Shown here: positions 50,458 to 61,612 of the stretch, in pieces
Layout: the number at the start of each line of letters is the position of its first letter
How positions within the stretch are numbered: the stretch's first letter is position 1
DNA from: Nansenia antarctica
Lineage: Eukaryota > Chordata > Actinopteri > Argentiniformes > Microstomatidae
DNA: 64,000 nt
Assembly: GCA_963989245.1 (NCBI GenBank)
Contig: OZ022341.1
Location: 65,833,357 to 65,897,356 of the forward strand
Direction of reading: 5' to 3'
Translations under genes and position numbers: made by a program
The notes under the pieces: generated by a model
What the model saw: only the letters and a program-made list of their open reading frames with translations
The model's database searches: none
Told to the model about the DNA's origin: nothing

Positions 50458-50832
50458 ATGCCAGAACCTGCGAAGCCAGCGCCCAAGAAGGGCTCCAAGA
50501 AAGCCGTCACCAAGACCGCCACCAAAACCGGCAAGAAGCGCAGAAAGTCCAGGAAGGAGAGCTATGCCATCTACGTGTACAAGGTCCTGAAGCAGGTCCA
50601 CCCCGACACCGGCATCTCCTCCAAGGCCATGGGAATCATGAATTCCTTCGTCAACGACATCTTCGAGCGCATCGCTGGCGAGTCCTCTCGCCTAGCCCAC
50701 TACAACAAGCGTTCTACCATCACCTCCAGGGAGATCCAGACCGCCGTGCGTCTGCTGCTCCCCGGTGAGCTGGCCAAGCACGCCGTGTCCGAGGGCACCA
50801 AGGCCGTAACCAAATACACCAGCTCCAAGTAA
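50458..50832 (+). CDS. Histone H2B (copy 1)
   Basis: Core histone, partner of H2A. 124 codons, usual for fish H2B. N-tail MPEPAKPAPKKGSKKAVTKT, basic KKRRKSRKES patch, histone fold with VYKVLKQVHPDTGISSKAM, YNKRSTITSREIQTA, and the C-terminal AVTKYTSSK with the ubiquitinated Lys context. Intronless, with octamer/TATA promoter and downstream stem-loop. This copy has the usual Ser in NKRSTITS; copy 2 does not. Confidence 0.98.
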   Translation: MPEPAKPAPKKGSKKAVTKTATKTGKKRRKSRKESYAIYVYKVLKQVHPDTGISSKAMGIMNSFVNDIFERIAGESSRLAHYNKRSTITSREIQTAVRLLLPGELAKHAVSEGTKAVTKYTSSK

Positions 50833-50864
50833 ACAGATTTTCGTCTGTATTACTTACCCCAAAA

Positions 50865-50880
50865 GGCTCTTTTAAGAGCC
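50865..50880 (+). terminator. Histone 3' stem-loop (H2B copy 1)
   Basis: GGCTCTTTTAAGAGCC plus ACCC, 33 bp after the stop; a purine-rich AAAAAAGAAAG (U7 target-like) follows at about 50895. Confidence 0.97.
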
Positions 50881-50999
50881 ACCCACCCTATCAAAAAAGA
50901 AAGCAATTCCATAGTGAGATGACCTCGCGTGCTACAAATCAGTCGAATGTATATGCTGTACTAATTGTGTATTGTAACAAGTAAGTACAATTATACAGT

Positions 51000-51165
51000 A
51001 TTTATACAGCACCTTTCCCAGACCAAGGGTCTCAAAGTGCTTTACATAACAAGGAAGAAAACACAAATAAAACATAATACAGGAGTGAAAGCCACAGCAG
51101 GTTAAAACAGGCAGAAAGCATACATAACATAACAAGCATGTATAAGGCATATGTATCAATTACTC
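51000..51165 (-). repeat. LINE 3' UTR fragment
   Basis: TATTTATACAGCACCTTTCC and GGTCTCAAAGTGCTTTACA, the minus-strand 3' end of an L2-like family related to that at 6824-6960. Non-coding. Confidence 0.55.
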
Positions 51166-51396
51166 GATGTTACAATTTTCAAAGACTCCAGTCCTTGAAC
51201 GCGCAGGAGGTTTTGCGCGCCTTTTTTGTTCCTCACTTGTTTGTTGCTCACTAGTTGTCTAAAACGGTTTCCTCTATTAATATAATGGACAGGAGTGACT
51301 ACACTGCATACATACGCATGGCCAAATTCTCGGGACAGGTGGATTTAAAAGAAATAATAAAATATAATAATAGTTTAAACGGCGTTCACATGTGGA

Positions 51397-51445
51397 TCTA
51401 CCATCACCTCCAGGGAGAATCAGACCGCCTGCCACTGCTCCACAG
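51397..51445 (+). pseudogene. H2B relic fragment
   Basis: TCTACCATCACCTCCAGGGA followed by GA matches the H2B coding sequence (STITSRE) exactly over 22 bp, then decays (AATCAGACCGCCTGCCACTGC against ATCCAGACCGCCGTGCGTCTGC). A remnant of a former H2B copy or of gene conversion. Confidence 0.65.
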
Positions 51446-52400
51446 CAGATGGATGTGTGTATCTTAAACGGCGAAGACAAATGTAATCTTCTTGCACTTG
51501 AATAGCATTAAGGTTGATGCAGGCTCACTAGTCAGCTACCTGGACAGAACCTCAAGAACCAATGATGTGAACGAGTTCGGTCATGCATGTCTTGTCTATG
51601 TCTATTATTGTATTATTGGTGAATATTAATACGATTAATACGAGGCTCAAGGACAGCCAAGCAGCGGCAGAACCATTATATTATATTATGTTACATTACA
51701 AATGTGATGTAATTTAAACACCCCGGTCCACAAAGACCCACACACACATGGAGAGAGGAGGCAGGCTGACTACGTCACCATCGATAAACAACACATACAT
51801 ATAAACATTTAATTTATTGAATTTACTTATTACTATTATTATTTATTTATTTACAAACAAAGTTATGATTGCAATTTCAGCTAGTTACCAACTAGTTTAG
51901 TAGCCGAACATTTTCATCATAAGGCTGCTGATGTCCTCAACACAATTCTGGTGATAATATCGCAATTGATTCCTCAGAATCGACATGCAGCAAGCATAGT
52001 CTATCTATGGCTTTCACCTGTCTTGTCTAGATTTAATGGGAGGGAGAGGGACACCATCTGAAAAATCACCTATACGGACAAGCTCTCAGCCCCATCCCCG
52101 CGACTGTGTTTCACGACCACCAAAATAGCTCATATTTATAACACCCCGCACCACATCGGGGGACCCTCAACCTTTGTACTCCCTTGCCAGACAACATGGC
52201 TACCTGGACAACGAGTGCTGGTCGCAATCATATGCACTTTTAGCCACTTTAGGAGACAAATAACACAGGAAAAGCTGTGCGCACCGCTCCCTCCGACGGT
52301 GCAACGGTGGGGTTTTGATCGAGTCACAACAAAACTCACGAGGCCTTCGCGGCTCACATGACTTTATTCTAACCGGAGGCAAGTCTGCTCGCTGGCCCGT
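51446..52400. other. H2B-H1 spacer, no further gene recognised
   Basis: AT-rich and mixed sequence. No ORF with histone or other recognisable similarity. Confidence 0.5.
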
Positions 52401-52460
52401 TTGCATTTGGACCTCAACTCGGCACCACGGGTGACTTTTGGCCCGTTATTCGCGAGGAGA

Positions 52461-52545
52461 AAACACAGGCGCCCAAACATTTCGGCAGCTACGACTGCTG
52501 AGCAGGGATGGCTGAGTCTGCACGGTTCTCATGCCGCGTTTAAGG
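52461..52545 (+). promoter_or_regulatory. H1 promoter: AC box and TATA-like element
   Basis: AAACACA at 52461-52467 resembles the H1-specific AC box (AAACACA). A TATA-like GTTTAAGG lies at about 52538. Spacing to the ATG at 52636 is reasonable. Confidence 0.5.
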
Positions 52546-52635
52546 ACAGCCCCCTGCTCCGGGTTGAGCTTCATTCTCACAGAGCAGATTTGCAGACTAG
52601 TTGGTTTACCGGAACGAACGAGACTTTCTACAGAC

Positions 52636-53268
52636 ATGGCAGAAGTCGCACCAGCACCAGCCCCCGCGCCGGCCAAGAGCCCCAAGAAGAAGGCAGTAAC
52701 CAGGCCCAAGAAAGCTGGCCCCAGCGTCGCCGAGCTCATCGTGACGGCCGTGTCCGCATCCAAGGAGAGGAGCGGTGTTTCTCTGGCCGCGCTCAAGAAG
52801 GCGCTGTCGGCCGGTGGCTACGACGTGGAGAAGAACAACTCCCGCGTCAAGGTCGCCGTCAAGAGCCTCGTCACCAAGGGCACTCTGCTCCAGCTCAAGG
52901 GCACCGGGGCCTCCGGCTCTTTCAAGCTCAACAAGAAAGCCGCCGAGGCGGTCAAGAAGCCGGCGAAGAAAGCCGCCGCCCCGAAACCCAAGAAGGCGGC
53001 CGCAAAGAAGCCCGCCGCTGCCAAGAAGTCTCCGAAAAAGGCAAAGAAGCCTGCTGCTGCGGTCAAGAAGGCTCCCAAGAAGGCAAAGAAGCCCGCGGCA
53101 GTCACCAAGAAGGCCACCAAGAGCCCCAAGAAAGTCAAGAAGGCCACACCGGTCAAGAAGGCTCCGGCTAAGAGCCCCAAAAAGGCCGTCAAGGCAGCCA
53201 AGCCCAAGGTAGCCAAACCCAAAACGGTGAAGCCCAAGGCAAAGAAGGCAGCCCCAAAGAAGAAGTAA
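52636..53268 (+). CDS. Linker histone H1
   Basis: Binds linker DNA at the nucleosome dyad and compacts chromatin. 210 residues, typical for somatic H1. Start MAEVAPAPAPAPAKSPKKK; winged-helix globular domain at about 28-98 (GPSVAELIVTAVSASKERSG, KNNSRVKVAVKSLVTKGTLL, GTGASGSFKLN); long Lys/Ala/Pro tail with SPKK/SPKKA motifs that are cyclin-dependent kinase targets. I start at 52636 because upstream in-frame codons before MAEVAP lie in the promoter. Intronless, stem-loop 43 bp after the stop. High GC at third positions, as in the neighbouring histone genes. Confidence 0.97.
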   Translation: MAEVAPAPAPAPAKSPKKKAVTRPKKAGPSVAELIVTAVSASKERSGVSLAALKKALSAGGYDVEKNNSRVKVAVKSLVTKGTLLQLKGTGASGSFKLNKKAAEAVKKPAKKAAAPKPKKAAAKKPAAAKKSPKKAKKPAAAVKKAPKKAKKPAAVTKKATKSPKKVKKATPVKKAPAKSPKKAVKAAKPKVAKPKTVKPKAKKAAPKKK

Positions 53269-53310
53269 ACATTCAAAGTGTTCTTTCCGACACCATTTGT
53301 ACCACAAAAA

Positions 53311-53326
53311 GGCTCTTTTAAGAGCC
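53311..53326 (+). terminator. Histone 3' stem-loop (H1)
   Basis: GGCTCTTTTAAGAGCC then ACCC. Confidence 0.97.
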
Positions 53327-53756
53327 ACCCACATTTTCGTAAAAACGCATTATCATCCATGACGACAGGAAAAGTCGAGTGTTTATTTTAGTATTTTACA
53401 CCAGTGTCAACCACGGACTTACACACACGACAATCATGGTTTTACTTATTGAGTAAATAATGAGCAGTAATGAGAGATTTGACATCTAGGTCTAGTTTAC
53501 ACTTTGACGCTATAAAGTGTCACTCGGTAGATCTGTGTGCGGGAGAGGATGGTGGGGGTATGACAGTGTCCATAATGATAAAGTTGCATATAATATCAAC
53601 ATATACAGTTAGTTCCTCTTTCCGTTACACCAATAAGTTATATTTGGACAGAAAGGCGGGAGATAACAGAACACTTTTCGCTCAGTCAGGAGTAACGTAC
53701 TACAGAGAGCTGGGAACGCACTTCACAATGTACATATTATATACGTATCAATTATA

Positions 53757-53785
53757 TATTATTATTATTATTATTATTATTATAT
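53757..53785. repeat. (ATT)n microsatellite
   Basis: About nine ATT triplets between H1 and H2A, just before the L2-like fragment. Confidence 0.9.
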
Positions 53786-53825
53786 TATGGCATATACTAG
53801 TTTTAGTATATTGAATATGTCATGT

Positions 53826-54048
53826 CAGGTCTTCTGACGCTGGTTTTCTCTGTGTACCACATGTACAAAAGAAGAGATTTGGTGAGGCTGCATTCTCATT
53901 TTATGCACCCAAATTGTGTCTCCACTGCCAGTTTACATTAGGGATGCAACCTCAGCGTATATGTTCAAGTCAAGACTAAAAACCCATCTTTTTAATATTG
54001 CCTTTAAATGACTAAATAATTAAATTAAGATTATATAATGATTACATT
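53826..54048 (+). mobile_element. L2-like LINE 3' fragment in the H1-H2A spacer
   Basis: Starts at TCTTCTGACGCTGGTTTTCT and continues AGAAGAGATTTGGTGAGGCT to TTTTTAATATTGCCTTTAAA. Corresponds to the C-terminal ORF2 and 3' UTR of the LINE at 43255-43537, beginning exactly at the codon where the minisatellite starts in that copy. Confidence 0.75.
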
Positions 54049-54143
54049 TCTATTAATATTTCTGGCGCGCGAGGGAAACTCACAAAGACAGAAGTGTCAC
54101 AATCTCTGTCTCTTGATTGGATGAGGTGACATCGACCCAGTGG

Positions 54144-54173
54144 CCAATGAACGCCGTCAAGGCGAGCTATAAG
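54144..54173 (+). promoter_or_regulatory. H2A promoter: CCAAT and TATA
   Basis: CCAAT at 54144-54148 and CTATAAG at 54167-54173, 78 bp before the ATG. Confidence 0.75.
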
Positions 54174-54250
54174 AACGACGCGCCAAGCGGCGGAACTGTT
54201 ATCTGAAATTATTTTCTTCATCTTGTTTGAGATCCCGCTAAACCGTCACC

Positions 54251-54637
54251 ATGTCAGGAAGAGGCAAAACTGGAGGCAAGGCCAGAGCAAAGGCAAAGAC
54301 CCGCTCTTCTCGCGCCGGGCTTCAGTTCCCTGTGGGCCGTGTCCACAGGCTCCTACGCAAGGGCAACTATGCTCATCGTGTGGGCGCCGGCGCACCGGTT
54401 TACCTGGCCGCCGTGCTCGAGTACCTGACTGCTGAGATCCTGGAGTTGGCCGGCAACGCCGCCCGCGACAACAAGAAGTCTCGTATCATCCCCCGTCATC
54501 TGCAGCTGGCCGTCCGTAACGACGAGGAGCTGAACAAACTGCTGGGCGGTGTGACCATCGCTCAGGGTGGTGTGCTGCCCAACATCCAGGCAGTGCTGCT
54601 CCCCAAGAAGACCGAGAAGCCCGCCAAAGCCAAGTAA
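54251..54637 (+). CDS. Histone H2A
   Basis: Core histone, dimerises with H2B. 128 codons including Met. Tail MSGRGKTGGKARAKAKTRSS, histone fold RAGLQFPVGRVHRLLRKGNY and the C-terminal LLPKKTEKPAKAK. The acidic patch residues Glu56, Glu61, Glu64, Asp90, Glu91 and Glu92 are intact. Two positions differ from the vertebrate consensus: His41 instead of Glu in the L1 loop (NYAHRVG) and Ser76 instead of Thr (NKKSRII). No SQEY tail, so not H2A.X; not H2A.Z. Stem-loop follows 40 bp after the stop. Confidence 0.98.
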   Translation: MSGRGKTGGKARAKAKTRSSRAGLQFPVGRVHRLLRKGNYAHRVGAGAPVYLAAVLEYLTAEILELAGNAARDNKKSRIIPRHLQLAVRNDEELNKLLGGVTIAQGGVLPNIQAVLLPKKTEKPAKAK

Positions 54638-54677
54638 AAGTTATACTACGGCTTTGACCCCACTACTTAACCCCAAA

Positions 54678-54693
54678 GGCTCTTTTAAGAGCC
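54678..54693 (+). terminator. Histone 3' stem-loop (H2A)
   Basis: GGCTCTTTTAAGAGCC followed by AACC. Confidence 0.96.
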
Positions 54694-55009
54694 AACCACT
54701 TCTCTCTCCAAAAGTGCAGTCCATCTCTCCCTCCACTGTTTGTCTGCGTTATGAGTGTTTCATGTTGTGAAGAACACTAATTGTGATTTCATGTACGAGG
54801 CAGAGAACGCACCCATACATATTACACAGGGTTGGGCAGAAAACATCCTCGTGAGGTCACTGCCTCAGCATTTGAAATAACGTTTAGTCCTTTTTTACGG
54901 TTTTAAACATCACCCCTTCCTTGTGTAGTGGACCTTGTTCTTCCATAATAATAGTTTGCGTTTGTTGGTTCATCATTTGTATGAACTGGGTGAGGACAAC
55001 TAGTTATGA

Positions 55010-55152
55010 AACTTTAGATTAAAATTAGAGGACAACAATGTTGAAATTATAGATTTAGAATAGAGGACAACAATAATGAAATTATAGCTTTAGAATAGAG
55101 GACAACAATGATGAAGTTATAGATTAAGGATAGAGGACAACAATGTCCACAA
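55010..55152. repeat. About 36 bp tandem repeat, four copies
   Basis: Units of AGAGGACAACAATG plus AAATTATAGATTTAGAAT with point differences, in the H2A-H3 spacer. Confidence 0.85.
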
Positions 55153-55467
55153 CAGCAGCGAGATTAAAGGACGTCCAATGGCACACAACCACCGTAAAGA
55201 CAAAATAAGTGTCTGCACCACGCTGATCTCTGTACATAATGTTTACACTGTTCTTGTTCATTTGTATTCATATAGTCGTACATTACATACTTTTTTGTAT
55301 CTTCACATTTGTTTTGGCTTTAAAAAATAATAATTTAAAGGATAGATTATCATTGACAAAAGATATCGGAATTACATCTCTTTGAAGCCAACGGTTTGGG
55401 GGAGGGGCCAAACAAAGGAAGCGCGCGGCAGGGTATAAGTGTTTGAATTTGTGGACGGTGCTCGTGT

Positions 55468-55557
55468 CCAATGGCAGCCGGAGAAGGAGGCGCCAACGAG
55501 CCAATGAGCTCGTCTATAGTCGCCAACCAATCGGGGCACGACTGGGGGTTTATAAAT
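55468..55557 (+). promoter_or_regulatory. H3 promoter: three CCAAT boxes and TATA
   Basis: CCAAT at 55468-55472, 55501-55505 and 55527-55531, and TATAAAT at 55551-55557, 57 bp before the ATG. Multiple CCAAT boxes (NF-Y) are usual in H3 genes. Confidence 0.85.
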
Positions 55558-55595
55558 GTACAACGTTCTGTTGAGATTGGTTATACTCCAACTGA

Positions 55596-56024
<429 letters not shown>

Positions 56025-56058
56025 GATCACCACCCTGATCTAACAGTAGATCCCCAAA

Positions 56059-56074
56059 GGCTCTTTTAAGAGCC
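56059..56074 (+). terminator. Histone 3' stem-loop (H3)
   Basis: GGCTCTTTTAAGAGCC then ACCTC, 35 bp after the stop. Confidence 0.97.
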
Positions 56075-58059
56075 ACCTCAATATTTCCCTCAAAGGCGTG
56101 TTTCTATTTACCACCCGTGTAGGGCGTTAATCTATAGGTTATACGACTCATGAGTAGCCTGCAGGGATGCTGACCGTGCCATCTCGGTAACCGAAATACA
56201 TGTAGGCCAATTCACAACAGCATAAGGCCTTAATGTGTGAATTCGTTGTGATGGTCTAACTATGATAAGCACTCCTTATGTAAAATAATCCGAAGTAAAT
56301 CAGGGTCAGTCAGTGTATTCTGTAGGTCACGGATTTTCTCCACACAAGGTCTGTGATTTACTTCGGCTAAAGCTTAATGGTGCTGGGAGGACATCAAAAT
56401 GCGGTACCCCCATAGGCTGTTCTTAAAATAGATAGTATATGTATATATACAGTGTTCAGACCCCTTCAATTTTCCACATTATGTGGTGTTATAGACTCAA
56501 TTTAAAATGGATTAAATTAGAAGAATTTGCCATAAATCCACACAAAATGAGCACATGATTATAAAAGCATGTTGTATTGTATTGAATATGTCAGGGTTAT
56601 TAAAACACGTAACACTGCATATGTGAATGAAATGTGCCAAAGTATGTATTGTAAATAAAGTTTAATCTGATTTGATGGTTAGGGTAATTTACATTGTACA
56701 AGGAAAACATTTAAATGTAGAAAATAATAATAATAATCTCTAAAAAAAAAAAAATCTCTTACAGTTTATTGAGAAAACATTAAAAACAAATGTCCTATTT
56801 GCAATCATTGGATCATTCAAATGAAGATGACCTGACCCCAGGAATATGTAATAGAGGTCCAGTCTGACCAGATATGAACATCCTCTGACTGTTGACACCA
56901 TCACAGGATTGGGTTTCAATAATCTCAGATTCTAGACTTCACAGAGAGAGCTCAATCTGAGAGTCAACCCTCTGAGATTCATTGAAGTGGGAAATAATTA
57001 CATATTACTCTTAAAACCAAATCACAGAATAGTAGGTTATGATAAAGCATCACTCACTTATGGGGAGCTCTAATATTACACAGCTCAGCACTGTCACCCC
57101 AACAAGGCCCAAAGACCCCTTCCAGCCCAATTGGGCTAGTTTAGGTTGCATTGTGCTGGTAAAATTGGGCTTGGGCTGGTGGACAGAATTTGGCCTGGTT
57201 TCCCATGATTTATTTATTTTTAAAATAACTTGACAGAGACTGTGTTAACTGTGTTAAATATGCTGTGATCACCATGCTAATGTGTGTTTAATTGCAGACC
57301 ATGCTAATGTGCAATTAACACATTTTATTATATTGCCGATTCAATTGGGGGTTGGTTTTAAAATGGCACATTCATTGAGACTATAGAGGATGTCACATGG
57401 AAATGGATTTCATATGATAATACCATGATTGAATTGAGGTTATCTTCCATGATCATATTTTGCCATTGCATTGAACATGAAACAAGACTAAGCATTGTCA
57501 TTACTTTGACACAGCATTGCTAATCGAAACAATCAACAAATATTATTTTTGGTATTTGAGCAGTCCCTTTGTTTACTCTATTCTATTCGTTTTTGATATG
57601 TATAATTATTATATATTCTATGCTATAATATTTGGTCTGGTTTTTATCAATTTGGGCGGATTTTGAGCACTTATTGGGCTGGTAAACATCAGACCAATCT
57701 GGCAACACTGCTGACCACTCCTCTCAACCTCCCAGTAACAGCGTCCAGACAGACCCTTACGATATCTAGCTAGCTACATAGCTAGCTAACTTAGCTAGTG
57801 CTAACAGCTGAACTGCAAAACTAATTCGCTTCATAACTTAGCAAATAACGTTACATTGATGAACAAAACATCCATTAATTGACTAAACATATCCATTAGG
57901 TAATGAATTCTAAACGTAATAACATAATTAATTAAAACCACATTTAACATTACCTGAACAGGCACACCGCACAGCACAAGAGACAGCTCAGCAGGCAAAT
58001 TCAAATCTCTCCACGTGAAATAGGGTGCAACCATTCGGGTGCATGACATTTTACATTGT
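56075..58059. other. Histone spacer, no gene recognised
   Basis: AT-rich non-coding sequence. A splice-donor-like CAG/GTAATG on the minus strand near 57951 follows an open stretch (SCTRMVAPYFTWRDLNLPAE), but I recognise no family. The GCTAGCTA-rich part at 57765-57800 is simple repeat-like. Confidence 0.45.
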
Positions 58060-58115
58060 TTACATTTTTGGCATTTAGCAGACGCCTTATTCCAAAGCGA
58101 CTTACAACAATCAAC
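58060..58115 (-). repeat. Short interspersed repeat 3' end
   Basis: TTTTTGGCATTTAGCAGACG and CCTTATTCCAAAGCGACTTAC, the same motif as 5358-5440 in the other orientation; followed by a duplicated CAACCATTCGGGTGCATGA. Confidence 0.6.
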
Positions 58116-58732
58116 CATTCGGGTGCATGAAATAGGGTGCAACAGTTTAAAAAAATAAAATAAAGATCCAATAATAAAAATACAACAAATTATATCAGTT
58201 GGTCTGTGTAACTGGGGTGGCAAGTAGGTTGGCAGGACTTTTTTCAATGGTGGCGGCTCCCACCCTTTGTTACCATTGATAACTACGCAGCACATACCGA
58301 GACCCCCTATTGAATCTCTCTGGAGGCTGGGGTTGGTACCTGTCTTTCCCAATTTTCACTGCATGGCGTGTGTCTCCCGAATTCACTGCATGGTGTGTCT
58401 GGGTCCAGTGTGAGCTCACAGGCATCTGGGAGAAGAGCAGAGACCAAATCAGAGAAATAAGAGGAGTAAGATATCGAGCCTGTTTTTCATGAGTCTCTCC
58501 CTCTCCTAGATCTCTCTAATTATATCTCAGGGTTTGTGGAGAGTATCAGTGGAGAGAGACTGTTAGCTACTTCAGGATAAAGAGACTCACCTTGTGAAAA
58601 CTGCGCTCTGGTCTGGGGCTCTGGTGGTAGTAAGATATCCACTGCATTCACTACAGACACACAAACACATTCACAGAAAGAGAAAACATTCACTTCATAT
58701 CATATTAGACACACATTATGTACTGTACACAA

Positions 58733-58826
58733 AGTGATGAGTAGGACATTGGTCTGAAGTTAAAGGGACTAGAGCAAAGTGATGATTAGGACCGTGGTCT
58801 GAAGTTAAAGGGACTAGAGCAGACGT
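58733..58826. repeat. About 49 bp tandem duplication
   Basis: Two copies of GATGA(G/T)TAGGAC plus GGTCTGAAGTTAAAGGGACT AGAGCA. Followed by CAGACGTGGTCCAACTAAGG, which resembles a hAT end, without a visible partner. Confidence 0.75.
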
Positions 58827-59044
58827 GGTCCAACTAAGGCCCATGGACCGGATCCGGAGATGTCGGAGTTTTAATCCGACATCTTTTAACCAAAACAATA
58901 GATTTGATTCTGTTATGCCCTAATTAGTTTCAGCACAATATGAGGTCACATGCTATAAAGGTGAATTGTTTCAGTACAGCAGAACTCATGTAGATGGCAG
59001 TAGAAGTAGGAGCCCCTGCCTGTTTCTGCTCAATCTTAGTGTGT

Positions 59045-59240
59045 ATGTTACGGTACATGTGGGAAAACTAGGGTTAGGGTTAGGTGCTAGGGTGCTACAG
59101 TTAAGGTTAGGGTTAGGGTTAGGGGTAGGGTTAGGGGTAGGGGTAGGGTTAGACATGCCAGCATGTACCAAGTCAACGTAGCACCTAACCCTAACCCTAG
59201 TTTTCACACATGTACCGTATTACCACATGTACCGTAACAT
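59045..59240. mobile_element. Hairpin element with TTAGGG-like stems
   Basis: ATGTTACGGTACATGTGG at 59045 is repeated inverted at the right end (CCACATGTACCGTAACAT, to 59240). Both arms contain AAAACTAGGGTTAGGGTTAG or its complement. The right arm has an extra 15 bp partial duplication (ACATGTACCGTATT). The centre carries more degenerate GGGTTA/GGGGTA units. Confidence 0.8.
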
Positions 59241-59257
59241 GTAGACAAAGTCCGAAA

Positions 59258-59440
59258 ATGAATGAATTAATGAATGAATGAATGGTCTTTATTGTCATTA
59301 ATACAGTACAGGTACCATACAACGAAATTTAGGAGGGGGGGCTCCCCTGGTGCTAGGAAAAAAATACTAAAAACAAGAAGGGAAAAGAGCTGGTTTACAT
59401 AAATAAAGGCTATATACACTATCCACTATACTATATGAAT
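59258..59440 (-). mobile_element. Truncated LINE 3' end, (ATTC)n-tailed family
   Basis: AATGAATGAATGGTCTTTATTGTC through to GATAGTGTATATAG on the other strand, a short minus-strand copy placed directly beside the longer one. Confidence 0.8.
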
Positions 59441-60280
59441 GAATGGTCTTTATTGTCATTGCTATAGTACAGGTACCAAACAACGACATTTAGGAGGGGT
59501 GGCTCCCCTGGTGCTAGGAAAGAAAAAAAAAAGGAAAAAAAAACCACAAGAAGGGAAGGAGCTGGTTTACATAAATAAAGGCTATGTACACTATCCACTA
59601 TACTATACTGTACAGATAGACGACTAGGGTTGTCATATTGCACATAGTGTTATTGCACATTCATTTGAAGTGTTAGCCGCAGTTTGCAGGCTAGAAATGT
59701 ACATATTTGTGCCTCAGCACTACACCTGATTTTTTCAGTCCAGCAGCTGCCATCAATCCGTCCAGACTGTCCAGGGCCCAGAACCTAGGTCTTTGCTGTG
59801 TTCAGGGCCTGGATGGCCCTGGGGTAGAAGCTGTGCTTCAGTCTGTTTGTCCTTGCGGCCATGGTCCTGTACCGCCTTTTCGAGGGCAGCCGGGTAAAGT
59901 GTTCGTACCCAGGGTGGGTTGGGTCTCTGGAGATCTTGGAGGCCTTCCTGAGACAGCGTGTGTTGTACAGCTCTTCCAGAGAGGGGAGGGGGGCGCCGGT
60001 GATCTTCTGGGCTGTTCTCACGACTCTGTAGCGCATTTCTCTCCGCGGTTGTGCAGCTGGAGAACCAGTTGCAGATGCCGTAGGTGAGGATGCTCTCCAC
60101 TGCGCCGCGGTAGTAGGCCACCATTATCTCCTGCTTGATGTGTTCCTTCCTGAGGACTCTCAGGATGTAGAGCCGCTGTTGTGCCTTCTTGATGGTGGCT
60201 GTTGTGTTGTTCTTCCAGGACAGGTCATCCTGTATGTGCACCCCCAGGAATCGGAGGGCTGAGACTCTCTACTATACTAT
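59441..60280 (-). mobile_element. LINE 3' part with RT C-terminus, (ATTC)n-tailed family
   Basis: The longest copy of this family in the window. Encodes the ORF2 C-terminal part (60241-59785) and a 3' UTR ending in GACAATAAAGACC plus (ATTC)n. Confidence 0.85.
59785..60265 (-). pseudogene. LINE ORF2 C-terminal region, one frameshift
   Basis: Reads VHIQDDLSWKNNTTATIKKA, QQRLYILRVLRKEHIKQEIM, YRGAVESILTYGICNWF, then after a frameshift near 60035 VVRTAQKITGAPLPSLEELY and MAARTNRLKHSFYPRAIQAL. This is the conserved region after the RT domain of a non-LTR retrotransposon. The RT palm is absent because of 5' truncation near 60265. Confidence 0.8.
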
Positions 60281-60365
60281 ACAAATAAAACACTGTGCTG
60301 TACTCTATGCTATGCTATAAATATCCTAACATTTCCTATCTCTGAACCTTATACCTTCCCCACCT

Positions 60366-61612
60366 TCCAACGCAGCCCCACTTCGTAGTTGCTACTTGTA
60401 AAAGATTTTTAAAAATAAACATTGTTTATTCATAAAATGCGGCTGATATTCTGTCGGCGCCTATCAGCATTCATTAAAAATCCTCCAATACAATAAACAT
60501 TTTATCTGTGTGTGTGTAAAATTTACTGGGAAAATACATAGGGGAGGAGTCGGGGCATGCGCAGATTATAGGTTTACCTAGGCTGCAGCCTAGGGCCACT
60601 ACCACTAGGGGTAGTACAAATTTAAAAATGCGTGAGACTTGAGAGCCCTGAATATCCGGTTGTTAAGTCTGAAGTCAAACGTGACGTTTTGCAATTTCCG
60701 GGTTCAAACCAGAAATTCTCCGCACCAGAATACCAGTATACTACAGCGGTAGAATGACAGTTTAATCGTTTTTTAGACTGGGATCTATTCATACAACAAG
60801 GGACACAGCACTTTCCCGTTTTCCCCATATTGTCAGGGTATTTGAGCCTCAGAAAAGCGCTATATAAATATAATTAATTATTATTATTGCGGCATTTCGA
60901 AGACAGCGCCTCAGCCAACTTTGGACCCGGAAACACGTCGTGACTTAACAACCGATATTCGGACAGACAACAGGAGAGGAGAGCAACAGAGAGACAGACA
61001 ACAGGAGAGGAGAGCAACAGAGAGACAGACAACAGGAGAGGAGAGCAATAGAGACAGAACTGAAGTGAGGTGAGCAACAGAGATAGTTCAGGATGATAAC
61101 AAACAGTTCAGTATGACAGAGACAACTAATAGAAACAACTGTATGATTATAGAGTTTACATGTTCAAGGAAATATTGTATGATAATAGAAAGGTACACTT
61201 TAATTTAATTAAAGAAGTAACAAAGAACACATTTATTATCACAATTGCATTGTGTTCCATGTCTTTCTCCATTGAATAAATAATGCCTAGTTGAATGGCT
61301 AAACAAGACAACTGTCTGGACAGTACTGCTAGAATTATTCACCTTACCGCTGCACAGATAGACAAATAGTATAAGTCCATTCTGTTAACATTATGTCTAC
61401 TCTGCTAACAAAGACTATTCCAGTTGATTTGTCAGTTGTTGTGCATTATGTTTTTGTTGTGTTTGCAGTTTGCCCTTTAATAAGTTATATATACAAATAA
61501 TTAAGTTATATATATATTCTCATGCTAAAATCGACTGTAAATCCAGATTTTAAAGTTGATATTCTTCCCCGTGGAGCATGCCCCCATAACCTGTGCCCCA
61601 CCCAAAAATATT
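60366..61612 (-). mobile_element. Diverged hAT relative of the element at 42384
   Basis: On the minus strand the right part begins with CCACTGGTGATAATATTTTT GGGTGGGGCAC near 61612, comparable with the left end at 42384, and the left part (60366-60710) matches 42480-42850 in reverse (GGCGCCGACAGAATATCAGC, ACGTGACGTTTTGC-type segments). The centre is longer and unrelated. Ends are decayed and no duplication was found. Confidence 0.5.
60960..61052. repeat. 34 bp tandem repeat, about 2.7 copies
   Basis: Units of GACAGACAACAGGAGAGGAG plus AGCAACAGAGA. Confidence 0.85.

Noticed and set aside
52446..53360. Frames of 116-256 codons overlapping H1 on both strands
   Set aside because: Shadows of the Lys/Ala-rich H1 gene; the H1 frame itself has the globular domain and proper start and stop.
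57831..58352. 173-codon minus-strand frame
   Set aside because: Composed of intergenic sequence and a repeat end; no recognisable domain.
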